Part shown: in pieces, positions 1 through 12,592 of the stretch
How the letters are laid out: each line of letters opens with the position of its first letter
Numbering within the stretch: the first letter of the stretch is position 1
DNA from: Diprion similis
Taxonomy: Eukaryota > Arthropoda > Insecta > Hymenoptera > Diprionidae
NCBI RefSeq assembly: GCF_021155765.1
Contig: NC_060116.1
Span: 3,286,001 to 3,350,000, forward strand
Direction of reading: 5' to 3'
Length of the DNA stretch: 64,000 nt
Translations under genes and position numbers: made by a program
Notes under the pieces: generated by a model
The model's input: the letters and a program-made list of their open reading frames with translations, nothing else
Databases searched by the model: none
What the model was told of the DNA's origin: nothing

Positions 1-979
1 AAAGAGGCAGAGAATTACTTGCGAAAATTCTGCGGAGAGCTAATTGCTGCTAAATATGTGGTGATTTGAAAAACACGTATTTTCAATACACTTTTGACAC
101 TTGCACTGTCTGCGGTGTAATTCTTTTCATTGCTTCAATGTTGCAAGCTTGTATGAATGACTATTGCGAATTATTTATAGGCAGTTTAAATCATTCTAAG
201 TTTGTTGACGAACGTTTTGGGCCATTTTGAAACGTGAAATCTATTTTTTCGCCATTTATTCAACTGATATCTATCGATATTAATAAAATATGTTATATCG
301 ATGAATTGTTAATATGAATAAAAATTTTGGAAAAAAATTGTTTATAAAAACTGGTTTTTTTCTCTTCAAAATTAGATTTTTGTGCAAGAAAATATTTAAC
401 AACGTCAAAATTTAATGTTCCTCCAATTTTTTCCAAAACTCATATTCATAATCACTGATAAAAGCCATCTTGGAAAATATTAGCACTGACTTTACCCAAA
501 TGAAACTGAATAAAACTCATTCCAGTTTTGAAAATGGCACGAAATAATCTTTATGTATCACTACAGGCTTATTAAATTTATTCCAAATAAATGTTTGAGA
601 ACAAATGGTGATGAATACGAACTCGTTTTAAATCGAGCAATGAAATAAACCGGCATTAATAAAAGCTGAGACGTTAATCATTGACGAGGGTTTCCTCATT
701 TACTCACTTGAACACTTTTCGCTTCGCTGGCTTTTCAGAGAAAATTAGACGATGCAGGACGTAAGTTTGTTACATACGTTACCGCCATGAGCGGAAGCGT
801 GTTTTTAGGCTCGAATAAGCGTCGCCTCGTGTCAAATTGGATAATTACGAGTTATTTTGAAAGGAACCGAACGCGACAGCCGAAAGTAATAAAAGTGATA
901 AACTTTTACTCACGGTTAGCATAAATTTCGGGTGTTAACGGAGGGTGGCAGGGAAAGACCCCAGCGCTGGGGAGGCTTT
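1..979. other. Non-coding AT-rich stretch downstream of the SLC51A-like gene
   Basis: No reading frame with coding character, RNA gene or repeat structure is seen here. It lies 3' of the stop codon of the minus-strand gene that ends at 980 and probably contains its 3' UTR. I could not single out a polyadenylation signal with confidence. Confidence 0.5.
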
Positions 980-3900
980 TCACGATGAATCCCTGGAGTT
1001 TGGAAAACAGTAAAACCATTTGACACACCATTGTCCTGCGAGGAAGGGATGGGTCTGAAAAAGATTAGTGATTTCCGATATCTGACGTAAGAATAAAGCC
1101 GAAATTATTGGATTGAATTTTGTGCCACGATTGTTTATGAAAACTTTTTTTGGATTGCAGTAATTTTGATTAGCTTGCAATTTCACCAGCATGCTGGAGT
1201 GGATTAAAATTAATTTACCTACTAACTTTGGCAAAGACTTTTGAAAAGCTTCAAGTCCGATTTCATTCGCGATTAAAATTCAACGATGAAGTTCTCGGCA
1301 AATCTATACAGCGAATAATTTGTTTTTTGACCTTATAAACACTTTAAATTACCTGGAGAGCAATCCTGCAAACTTTTGGTTGCCACAGTTAATCCGTAGA
1401 GGCCAATAAGCAGACTAGTCAAAGCCATTGGCTGCAAGTATGCTCCGTAAACTCGTGCAAGTAGAGATCCTTCCGCATCCAAGAAGAGGATAACGCAGCT
1501 CGTTAAGCCCTGTAAAATTCGGCGATGCTTTAGTCTAACATATGCAATAATTTTAAACAAGTTTCGTATTTGAAAATAATAATCATGGTAAAAAATTTCT
1601 CCGTGATCACCTAGGGAGTATAACGTGTATAAATATGTGGATATATTTTCATTTCATTTGATCTTCCAACGTTTGAACATGTATTATTCCGCCTATGTGA
1701 GCAAGCCTTTGAAACTTCCCCTCAATTTTTTCACTCCGTATAACTCTGCAGTAAATTACAGTGAAGCAATTAGCGCGTAAAAGTTTGAGAACACTTGTCT
1801 GAAATTATACCCAGCTGAATTGAATCTGTACTTTAGTATTCACACAGTGTTTTTGATGGAAACTTTTTGCGAAATTTAGAATGAGCACGAAGCGAAGAGA
1901 ACAAGTTGTCAAAAATTAAACTAATTATAAAACAAGAGCTCCGAAGAAAAAATTTCAATCATTATTCCTATATATGCGAGGTTTAGAATGATCTTATGAC
2001 TTGAATTGTTGAATATATTTTCGTACCATGGATGCACGGTAAATTTTTAAAAGTAAAATATAAAGTATACAAAAAAATCTTATAAACATAATAAAAATAA
2101 TTGTCTGGCCTTTATTTTATATTAGCTACATCAACAATTCATATGATAATCAATTATAATAGAGAGAGATGTAGTTCAAAATGGAAGAGAAAGAGAGAAA
2201 ACCAGAAATATTTAGCGAGTCTCGCAATAGGTAAAAATAATGAGTAACATCTAATCTCGGTAACGAGTGCAATTTTTCTCTTTCTCCCTTTTTCTCTCTC
2301 TCTCTCTCTTTCTGTTCAAACGTTTTGAAAATGCTGGTGTTCGTTGGTCTCGCTAACAACTGTAGGCCGCAACAAAGAATCATATTATAGTAAATCGAAT
2401 GAATCGACGAGCGCGCGCTTCTCCCTCTTTCCTGTTAAGCATTTCCGTCCTATTCACGAAATTCGTCCCACCAAATGCCACACATCGAGAGCTAAGATGT
2501 GACACATCAACTTTCGGGAAAAAACTTAAGAGGAAAAACCAGCTTCAGGTGAAAGAAAAAAAAATAAAAAATAACATTGTGGATGAGTCGAGTATAAACA
2601 AAATAATTTGATATTTCGACGATAATGAAACGATTTGAAACATTCTGGTACCGAAATCAGAAACATTATCAGGGTGTCCAGTATTCATGGAAATTATGAA
2701 ATCAGGGAATTTGGTATCACCTGGAAAAAAACCTGAAAATCTGCGGGAATTTCATCTCGTATTTGGAATATATTAATTTTCATTCTAGGTTTATAAAAAT
2801 TTAGCCATTTAGTAAGAAAATAAATTTTTTTCTTTCAACTTTCAGGCCACAGTCATAAACGAAGCCCTGATTTCTTACAATGAGCTGTGCTCTGGTCAAA
2901 TATAGAATATTCTTATTCGTACGACTATCATATTTTTAATTGATTATGCACGTGAGAACAAACCGAAAAAACAATGATTCTTGTCTGAAAAACCGAGAGT
3001 TCTTATAAAATTACGTTTTCAACATTTCGTATCACAAATTCTGCATGAGAATCAGACTAACCTGAACGATGGTGAACTGAAGAACACACAGCCGAAGCCA
3101 CGTAAGGTTGATTCTGTTCATTTCAGGGTTGGGGAAGGGTAGACAAGGCCAGCAGCAGCAGGGCCCAACCTTGAGGAGCATGGGGGGCGGTTTACTGACG
3201 CTTCTGTGCCCCAAGTCAATTAGGAGAAGAAACAGCCGATAAAGGGAGACCGTCAGGCATATCTGAGTCAGGCTCTCCGACAGCAGTTGGGCCCTGTGTG
3301 ACAGAGAAGGGAAAGAGTCAGATCCCGATGTCGGGGACCATTAGGGCGCTAACCGTTGCCTATTAATCAATACTGTCAACCCCCATTAGGGCCGAGGTGT
3401 GTGCGTGAGTTTTTGAACCAACTCGGTGCGTGTTTTGATACCCCGAAGAAGTCAGCTAGAGTCGATTCTATATTCCCCAGAAGAAACTTTTACTTCGCCT
3501 CGTAATTCGGGCCTGAAATTCGCTGGTCCACACCTCAAAAACAAACGAAATCCTAAGTCAACACTAATCCAGAGGCAAGCCGACAAATCCCTCAAAAGTT
3601 GTTGTGTAACTGTTGCTGTGTCAATGTTTGCTGCTAGGTACACGGAGGAAACTGCTCAACGTCGAAGGAACTCAACTCGCTGGTGGAGATTGAAGATAAT
3701 AATGGATTATCCGCTTGGTGTAAGTTTTGTTTGTTTATTTTTTTTTTCATTTCAAAATTTTGTCCAATATTTTACCAAATGTGGGAGGAAAAATTTTTCC
3801 TTGTAAAACATTCAAATTTATACAAATCGTGACAAAGTAACGACTAATCAGTCTACAAGGTATCTTGGCTTGAAATTTGTGAAGTGCTCGGTACTTTGGA

Positions 3901-6900
3901 GAGCTAAGAAAATAAGCTGGAACTTTTTTTTTTTTATCCGGAATTTAAAAAAGTTTGCGATTCATATCAGACATAATCTTTTGATTATTTTTAAAATGTT
4001 TTGGACGGTAAAAAAAATTGTAAGTCATCTATTCGATAGGTAGAATGAAGTTTGAAAAAGAAAATGAAGAAAATCAAAAATTCGATCATGAAATTTAATC
4101 AGATTCAGAGAATAATGTTATCCGAAAAATTATTTCAGCAATGTATATTTCCAAACCGCATAACTCTTTGGAAATAAACAACTTTTCACTATTTCCAAAT
4201 ACTGCCTCAGGGTTTTGCGAAAGATTTTCGTGGTGATATTAAAATCGACACGAACTATTAAACGCGGCTTCAACGTCGAATTTTTTCTCACCTGGGCATG
4301 GCTGTGGCTAATAGACTGCAGAGACTGGCGATTGGGTAGATGGAAAGTATGATGAGACAGTTGGTCTTGTAAGCAACCGTCTCATTCTGCAATGTGATGT
4401 TGTAAACGGCGTCTACTATGAGGTAGAAGGTGAGGACGGTGAGCACGGAACCCACGCCGATCAGACCAACCCCGAACGATCCCAAACCTGAAATTATAAA
4501 AATTATGACGTGCTGTGACCGGCTGACGCGTTGGTCGTAATCCGTTGAAAGGCGGATTAGATATTCTCAGGTATAGAATGAGAAAGTTGAGAGTCGAGAT
4601 CACCGATTAGTTGATCCGAACTCGGTTTTATTTACCAAAGTCTACTGTCTGGATTCATGTTTAAATTTATAAACACGCTACTCGATATCTAAGTTTTATG
4701 TTGAAAAAAAATTTCAGTCAAGTATGTCATTTTTTAATTCAGCTTTGTCGCAGAAAATTTATTATCAATTCTTTACCTCAGACTTTTTAAGAAGAAAATT
4801 ATTGAAAGAAGACTCGTTGGTGTACTAAATTTGTTGGTAATGCAATTTATTGTAATAATAAAGGCAACGAAAAATCTAGCTGAGCGTATTATGGCCAGTA
4901 AATTAATGACTTGTTACAATAGAATACGGATTCTGAAATACCGATTGCACAAGTTATGGCGGAATCGTACAAATTAAACAAGACCATTGGCGGAATATCG
5001 ATTTTCTCTACGATATTGGAACACAAATTTATAGTCACCTGAATTGGTGAATTTTTCCGAAAAACATTCGCGGAATTACTCAATCAAAATCAAATAATCT
5101 GAAAGCGTTTCACAAATCCATTGATAAAAATAATGTTTTGTGCGAAAATGAGAATCAAAAGGGATTGGTGCTTTTGTTCCATCGAATTCGAACCATTTCA
5201 CAAGTAAATGACAATAATTTTGGATACCAATGACGCAGCACATATGCAGCAATGACGCATATATACATAGAATATTGCGAAGTTGCTTGGAATTGCACAA
5301 CAGTGCTGTATCAACCAAAGTCGTTGCCCGGTGAAACGTGTAACGTAAACACATATATAGACGAGGACGTGAGTGTAAGTATAGGCGAAGAATCGAAACT
5401 ATCTTCAAAGCGAAGAGAGTCGCGTTGAGTTTTGACGCAAGCAGCGAACTCTCAAGGCCTAAATATTGCTGCCTCTCTCTTAACTTTTCTCTGAAAATTA
5501 CTTCACACGGGGAATGAATCAGTCTGTAACTTTCTCGTCCGAACTCTCCTATTAAACCGAGTGACTCGTAACGGATGAACGAATGCAGGTGGTTAAACCT
5601 CGACAAGCGTAATAACAGCTGAAGAAATCTTTTGAAAAGTAAGTCCAATCAGGATTCTGATTTTGTCAAATTTTATAGATAATGGTAAAAGTAACTCGAT
5701 CGGTCACAAAAAAAGCCTATCGGAAATGCGATATGATTTTGGGATAAATCAAGTAAAAAGTTGAACCCGGCTTAGGGAGTTTTGTGGTTTCAAGTTTCTT
5801 TCACCCGCCATAAATCTAACTTTACATCTGAGGATAATCGATTAAAATGGATATTAACATCTTTTCTTTTCTCTGCGAAAAAAAAGTTGACGCAATTAAG
5901 CGTTGTTCTCATTGTTTTCAATAAACAACATTCAAACGTTAAAAATATAACTTACAATACCGACAACAATAGAATGTAAATTATTTTCAAAAAATTACTA
6001 ATTAAATTTTATTTCTCTCAATGGTTTTTATTCGTGATTTGAAAGCTGGACAAAAACGTGAGACTAACCCACTAGAGATTAGGAATGGACTCTTCATCGA
6101 TCTGTACAAGTATACAACGTGCCATGAGGGATGGTTGGCTACTCTTTGGGGACTCGTTGCCGGAGGCTGCAGCAGACGCCCCTCAAAAGTATCGTGGTCT
6201 TGCTATATTCGTATCTGGTTATCTGGTCACAAGGTGGGTGTCCCTTGGCATTCCATAACTAAGAGTCCCTCTCTCGCTCTTAGAAACCCAAAAATATTTC
6301 CCCTGAAAGTGACGCTGGTTTAAGAGGGGCGTAACACCGTGACTGGTAAGTCTCTGGGTTTTCTCAGCTTCTTAAATTTTCGACGGAACGAGACATTGAG
6401 AATAAAAAAGAGCCGAACGATTTTCTTTTTGCTTATGGATATCGATGCAGTGTTTGAAAATAAATGATCGTTTTGCTTTGTTGAAACCACGAAGACAATC
6501 GTTATTTCTGTTATTCTATAAGCACTATAAATATTCAGGCCAATTTCAAGTATTGGATTCAGACCAAGGGTTCTTTAAGTTGGAAATAAATAGCTTGAAA
6601 TTTTTGGAACGAATTTCTTGTACATACCCCTTCTTCTATTTGATAAAGGACATTGTTACAGAATGAATCTCCTAGATCCTCGACTATTTTTAAGCAATTT
6701 GAAATGAAAATTAGATGTCTGAACTCTTGTCTATAAGTTTAGTATACATGTTCTTTCATAATATTCAAGAAATTACAGGAATTTACAAATTTGAAAAATA
6801 CTCCTTGTGAGTGTTTGACGATTTCGTAACATAATAAAACAACCGAAAGGGTTCAACTTCGACTCACCAACCTTCTCAAGTTCCAAACTCTCCTTTACTG

Positions 6901-6923
6901 CCACACGGAAAATTTCGCTATTA
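980..6923 (-). CDS. SLC51A: SLC51A / organic solute transporter alpha (OST-alpha)-like membrane protein, 5' end missing
   Basis: Exons in transcript order: 6923-6868 (tentative), 4487-4292, 3293-3062, 1509-1353, 1221-980 with the stop codon; all junction phases agree. The second exon encodes LGSFGVGLIGVGSVLTVLTF, a first membrane span, then a second span ending at AMPR. The third encodes a span (around SLYRLFLLLID) followed by the Cys-rich segment GPCCCWPCLPFP, which matches the Cys-rich loop typical of the SLC51A family. Later exons carry two or three more hydrophobic spans (LQFTIVQGLTSCVILFL; MALTSLLIGLYGLTVAT; KLILIHSSMLVKLQ). In vertebrates OST-alpha pairs with OST-beta to move bile acids and steroid conjugates across the plasma membrane; insect members are known but their substrates are less clear. 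The first coding exon(s) with the start codon were not found upstream of 6923. The last exon (acceptor at 1222-1223) is less certain than the middle three. Confidence 0.72.
6868..6923 (-). CDS. Candidate upstream coding exon of the SLC51A-like gene
   Basis: A 56-bp minus-strand segment with acceptor ctttcag and consensus donor gtgagt. It encodes NSEIFRVAVKESLELEKVG and ends in phase 1, exactly what the exon starting at 4487 needs. The residues would form the extracellular N-terminal tail just before the first membrane span. Support is splice-site quality and phase only; the start codon must lie in a further upstream exon that I did not find. Confidence 0.4.
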
Positions 6924-8392
6924 CTGAAAGTGACCACAGCATCAGCATGCATCGGGTGTTTGCGTGTTACAACGAGCACCCGGTATGTAGAAATACGAGC
7001 GTGGGGTGACCGGGTGTCTCTGGCCCATGAAAGCGAGAATTTTGGGGTGTGGAGAGTCATAGAGAGTTATGGACCACGGCTGATTAGGTGGGATTGATGA
7101 GTTTCGCTGAACGCGTAGCCACGTGGCTAACGTTCTGGTTCACAGAGTCTGCGTTGAAATTGTCGTCTGTGACAATCACGGGATGAAATTATCTGTATGG
7201 ACGAGAGCACTGCATTAACTTCGATTCTTTGAGTAAGTACATCGCAAAATGCGTCGTTGCAATCAAATGTATGGTCCAAAGAATAAACGCCGATCCAATG
7301 TAATAACTTATGAACCACAAGTCAATATTTGCGAAAATCTTGCACCAGTGATGGCTTGATATTAAAAAAACTGTGGGAATTTCGAAAATTTTGAGTCGAA
7401 AAGGTCCCACACATGGAAACTGGTGGTAGTAAACGTGACTTGCATTTACAAGCTATGTGTCGTCGATGAGAGATTTATAGTCGGTTGTGCTTACGGTTTT
7501 TTCCTCGTTTCTATTTTGAGTACTGATTCTTCTTACCTACTTCCTTCAGGGTGGATACTGTCCACACATACTCAAGAGCACAGGGACTATAAATATTTCT
7601 GGAAAAAGAATCAGGAGATTCTGAAAAGCACTGGAGGAAAAATCTCGCCGCTGAGCCACAGGATCTTACATTTTTGTGAATCGATTGGAACCGATACCGC
7701 GATTTTTACTATTACAATAAAATTTGATCGATATTCAAGTTTTGAATTGCTGAAAAAATGGCGCCATCGTATTATCTAATCAAAACTCCTTTTCACAATT
7801 TATTTTGCGAACAATCACAGTTTTACATTTGATTGGATCAATGCAATCGACTGTTTTTCCTATGACGGAAAATACTAGATACTGTGTGTATTGTATAAGC
7901 ATGCTGAAGTTAAGTAGTTTCTCACGGCTTCACAATCGTTACTCAATCTAAGTATTGCTAAGATCATACTGACGTAATGTTTTTACAACACCTATTCAAT
8001 TATCTACTTTCCAGCAACTGCAATATTTGAGTGAAAAACTTGAATACGATTTTTGTTAAAAATTAAAAATGTTGTTGAAAATTGTTAAAAATTAACGAAA
8101 TTTTGGGATCAGAATACACTCGGTGGTATTTCGGGTTTTTATGACTCAAACTTTACTCAGCAACGAACAGGAAAACTCTAGACATCACACCTTAGCAAAA
8201 GAAACTATTCAAATCACACATCTCTTCAGTCAAAACGCCAGAAAAAGTATCTACTCCATGAATCGCAGCAACAAAAAAAATTAGAATTGCATTTCTGGTG
8301 ATTCGAATATCTGAAAATTGAACTAAGCCTCGGAAACATCTATACTCATTTTCTCTATTTTATACTTTTTCTGTACGTGCAAAAGAAAACAT
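6924..8392. other. Intergenic or 5' region of the SLC51A-like gene, no clear feature
   Basis: Only short open frames without recognisable protein character. At least one 5' exon of the minus-strand transporter gene should lie here or further right. I cannot place it. Confidence 0.4.
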
Positions 8393-8770
8393 AAATACTT
8401 ATTTTACGGCATGGGCATTGAAAATTCCACTTTTTGCGGCAGTTTTCGTTCCGTAAAGTGACGCTTTATACGGCAGCGAACAAAGTTGCGGAATAAAGTC
8501 TTTATTCCGGAGTTTTGATGCGCAGTTCGAAGTGCGCATCCCAAACTGCCGAATAAAGTAGCTTCGTCGAACAGATCGCGACATAACCTCACTCTTCGTT
8601 TTGCTTTTCAATGCCCACACCGTAAAAAATATTGTATGTGGCATGCCCGTAAACCGTTTTTTGGCTCGGATAATTTCAGTACTCGCTTCCGGCTCGCCTT
8701 CAGCTCGTCCTGAAATCTTTATCCTTGCCAAAAAAACAGGTGGTTTACGGGCATGCCACATAAATAGCTA
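8393..8770 (+). repeat. 378-bp interspersed repeat, copy A (two-hairpin element)
   Basis: This segment matches 24676-25053 in the same orientation over the same 378 bp, with only scattered substitutions. It has two separate inverted repeats. The outer-left half opens with ttttacggcatgggcattga and is answered near 8610-8632 by caatgcccacaccgtaaaa. The right half has tatgtggcatgcccgtaaac (near 8636) answered by gtttacgggcatgccacata (ending near 8762). Equal length and sharp common edges fit a short non-autonomous mobile element. No transposase is encoded, and open frames on its minus strand are probably by-products of the GC-richer hairpins. Confidence 0.75.
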
Positions 8771-11700
8771 TTTATTTTGCAATGCTGAATTTTTCACACT
8801 TCGAATTGCCGGTTCGATTTGATGCAAGAAATATCCTCATTATTTGCTGCTGTTTCATCGCTATTCAGCAATAATTAGCAACGTGATTACAGCGAGGATG
8901 AATAAGCGCTGTCATTCGCTGAATTATACGCTACGAGTATTTCGTTAGCCCAGGTTAATGTACATTGCATCACCTCAGGCACATTACAACAGTTGTAGAG
9001 GTACTGTTTAGAAAAAAAAATGATTGGTTCATGCACTCATGTTTTCAATGGAAAGTGTGCTGACGTATAACCAGTTATAAACGGATCTCTGACTCTGCTC
9101 GATGAAATTATTTGCTCCTTGGACGTGATCTTCGATTTCAATTGCTTCAAGGCAAAAGTTTCAGTAGTTCGCAGAAAAATATCTCGTTGAAGAGAAATTG
9201 ACTATTTGATCATGAAAATTTTTATTGTAATTACTAGCAGAATAGTAAAACTCACATTTTCTATTATCAAGTTTGTTTCTACTTCGCGAAGGAGAACAAA
9301 ATAGACTGGAAAGCTGCATCTTTATTTTTCTGAAATCTTCTTTTTATTTCCTCCGTGTGCTAAACGTATATGGTGGACGTGAGTCTAAACACACGATTTA
9401 CTGTAAGCAATTAAAGTTCCGAGTTCCGAGTTGTTATAACAGCTCTTCTATATCACCAAACAGAATTCAAGAAACGAGTGTCACGTTATTGTGAACTCAG
9501 ACCCCAGGCAAAACTTTTACATTTCACTTTGACGTTAAGCGGGTTTGATTATTCTTATTCGAAAGTAGGTAAACCGTGTTTTGCGTTGCTTGTAAAAAAG
9601 AAGAAAAAAATAAAATAATCAGTCATGGAATTTGAGACAGCAGTACGCTACAGTTAAATTGCAAGTAAAACGTATTTTGACAACTTCGTGAAGATTTTAA
9701 TGAAAGAAATAGCGAGTTGGTGTAAGACATGAGCACTTTTAGTATGAAGGAATCACGTTGGGTAATAGTAATGGCCTCTAGCGATGCTTGGGAATCACGG
9801 CTCCGCTGTTCATGATCAATACGCGGCCATTCGGTAAATTCTAAGTATTCATTACCATGGTGTACCGGAAGTGTTTATTGTAATCTTCAAACCGTGTATT
9901 CCATGGGGCCAAAAACTGTGTTTTGCTGCGAATCATTGTTAAACGTGAGATCATTGTTTAACTACATCGAAGACGAAAATGAATGTCAAGTGCTACTCGA
10001 ACGCTTCTGTAAACACAAGACATCGCACTTAGCAAATTATTCTTACGGATTATTGACATTTCAGTAAGTGTAGAATGATTTCCAGCGTGAGAAAAGTTCA
10101 TCTTAGAATTAATACTATACACAGATCAGCAGGAGTTGCTGTTACTCCGGAACTCTCGATGATCGTGAACCGGAACTGTAGAGTGTATTCTTGAAAAGTG
10201 TCTTCAAGTTCGGTGAGACGTTCGCGAGAAACGCTTATGAAAGCAAAGCCTTGAGACATCGTTGGATAAACTGAACATGTAATGCTTGATACAGTGCCAA
10301 AGTGATTCGCATGGAATTCAGTTAACTACACGCTAATTAAAGGAAATGATTTGCGTCAAGAGTATATTTGCATAAACGCTAAGCTCCGATAGCGATTTGA
10401 CGTTGGTTCATGACCAAATGGGACGGTGTTTGCATGCATCGATGTTATCAAATAGGTGTGGCAGAATTCTTTGATTCATTATTATAAATGTCCAGAAGTT
10501 GAAGAAAACATTAGAGATTTTCACTGCAATTTCAACGAACTTATTCCAGTTAATAGCATTATTATAGCTGAGCATTCTATATTTTTCAACGACACGACAA
10601 CACAGATTTCTGCGGAAAGAACGAGCGATGCATCAGGTTGCACTTTCTCCGTTATATGGTATGGAATTACGTCAGCAGGTAGTTGGCTGCAAGTTAGCTG
10701 TGCGAACTCGTAAACGCATTCAAGGATTGCTGAACGTTCTGCGCAACTCGCGATTTATTCTAGATCGGATCTCAGCCATGGAGCTAGCTACACCGTGAAA
10801 GGCAAGAGAAACCTAGATCTTTCACTATCATTATTTATATTCCTTTTCGTTAGATGAAACATGACGCAGAAACGTACGCACACAAATATTCAAGAAATGT
10901 TTGAGATCGTTGAACCCCTAAACACATACGTAACCAGGAAGTAATGATCAAGAAGCGTGTTGTAGAAGTGTATCGAACCATGGATCTACTAAATCTAGTC
11001 CCTTTATAGTTGTTTTATCCACTCGTGTTTTTCCTTTGTTAATTTGCAACTTCAGAAACTACTCACTCTCAATATATTCCACCGCACTAGGCACCAGATT
11101 CCAGTCGCAGGACTCGTTCATGATGAGATGTTGACTGTGCTCGTAATCAAACGAAAAATTTTTAGTCATCTCGACCATTATGATGGCTATTTGATCGCTG
11201 ACGCAGTGATTTTGATTTCGGTGAATATCGAACTTCTCCCAGTTTCATGCGTGGAACCGTCGGTGCATCTTGCAAATATGGCTAAACGCGAATGAAAACA
11301 GTCACTTGAATAGTCAGAACCGAGTTTCTATCGGCGGCACGCGTTCCACGGTGAGAGTCAGTGACTGAAGCATAAGAACTTGCAGAGCAGCCAAGTCTTG
11401 GGACCATGTAATCCACTCTCCCACTTTTACCCTCGACATCGTGATAATTTCGTAACCATACCTTTTTCTACTTACAGGTAGAAGACTGAGTGAGAAATCA
11501 AGCGAATGGCGATAAACTCGGGGATTCGGTTCCAGTATTATGGTTTGAAACACTTTTCTCATAAGCCTTGCGGAAGAATAGCTACTGTTGATACCTAGTG
11601 CAGGTACATTTAATGATTTTTCACAACTTGGGCAGCCTGAGATGCTCCATGAGCGAAAAGAGAAGACCGTCAGTGTGCATGTGATGAGGAGGAGTTTTGG

Positions 11701-12148
11701 ATCATTTCAAAGAGACGTCAACACCGAATTCATCTATTAGTTTAATTTATTTGTTTTTCTCTAATGTCAGTGAACACATTACATTGAGTATATATATATA
11801 TTTACATAGTTTTGCGAGCAATTTTGACAATCATTTTTTACTTCAAATTCGAAATCCGTCATGTGTATCTCCATGTAAAGTGCTTCGCCCTTTCCTACAT
11901 AAGTTTGGAAACTTAAGCTTAGGATATGAAGGGTGCAGCATTCTTTTTGTCCATTATTGCGTTGGTGTCGTCCGTGCTGTGGTTTGGCTTCTAGTTTCGA
12001 TTAGTTTTATTCTATATGTTTTTTTTTTTTTTAACTTGACAGTTGTTGGTCCCGAAAGTTTGAACATTTCACTTTCTTACAACACGACTTTAGATTGCAG
12101 AAGTGCTTGCAAACTTGAATTTCGTCACTGAGCACAGAACACTGGTGT
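8771..12148. other. Intergenic stretch, no supported gene
   Basis: About 3.4 kb of unremarkable AT-rich sequence. Open frames at 10456-10713, 11044-11295 and 11697-12131 have no recognisable domain, no convincing splice context and ordinary background composition. I see no RNA gene or tandem array. Confidence 0.45.
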
Positions 12149-12592
12149 CACACCGGGGTCGCTGAAGACCCCACATGAAACGTCATTGCGTAGAAACGGA
12201 GATATCCATTCAATAACTAGAAAAAATTCTGAGATGCTCTTTAACTGTTATGTTTTAAAGAAAATTGGTTGTCCTTAGCAAAATGAAATTTTGAATATAA
12301 AAAAGAAATTCATAAAACAACAAAATATCGGAAAATTGTTGATTCTACTCAAAAAATCATAATTCACTGAATTTCCATTATATTGAGTTGAAAATTGACT
12401 ACGTGATTCTCAAGACACAGCCATTTAAGAAAAAAATAATAATAATATAGAGATACTGTGAAAGAAAAAAAAGTATTTATTTGAGTGCGTGAAGTTGAAT
12501 TTTTGAAAAACAAATGAATCAACGATTTTAACGATGTTCTTCGTATGGAATTTACGGTAAATATGCTGTGGGGTCATTTTGACCCCGGTGTG
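12149..12592. repeat. Terminal-inverted-repeat element, about 444 bp
   Basis: The left end cacaccggggtc...gaccccaca (12149-12175) is the reverse complement of the right end tgtggggtc...gaccccggtgtg (12567-12592), apart from a few bases. Each end also contains its own small dyad (ggggtc/gacccc). The interior is AT-rich with no coding capacity. This is the form of a miniature inverted-repeat transposable element. Target-site duplications are not obvious. Confidence 0.6.

Noticed and set aside
5076..5648. 190-codon open frame on the minus strand
   Set aside because: It is the longest unassigned frame, but it has no signal, domain or repeat I recognise. It lies in an intron of the SLC51A-like model, and its residue mix is that of a chance frame.
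8399..8761. 120-codon minus-strand frame, with a similar shorter frame at 24687-24875
   Set aside because: Both lie within the two-hairpin repeat; their similarity is explained by the repeat itself, and the codon pattern does not look selected.
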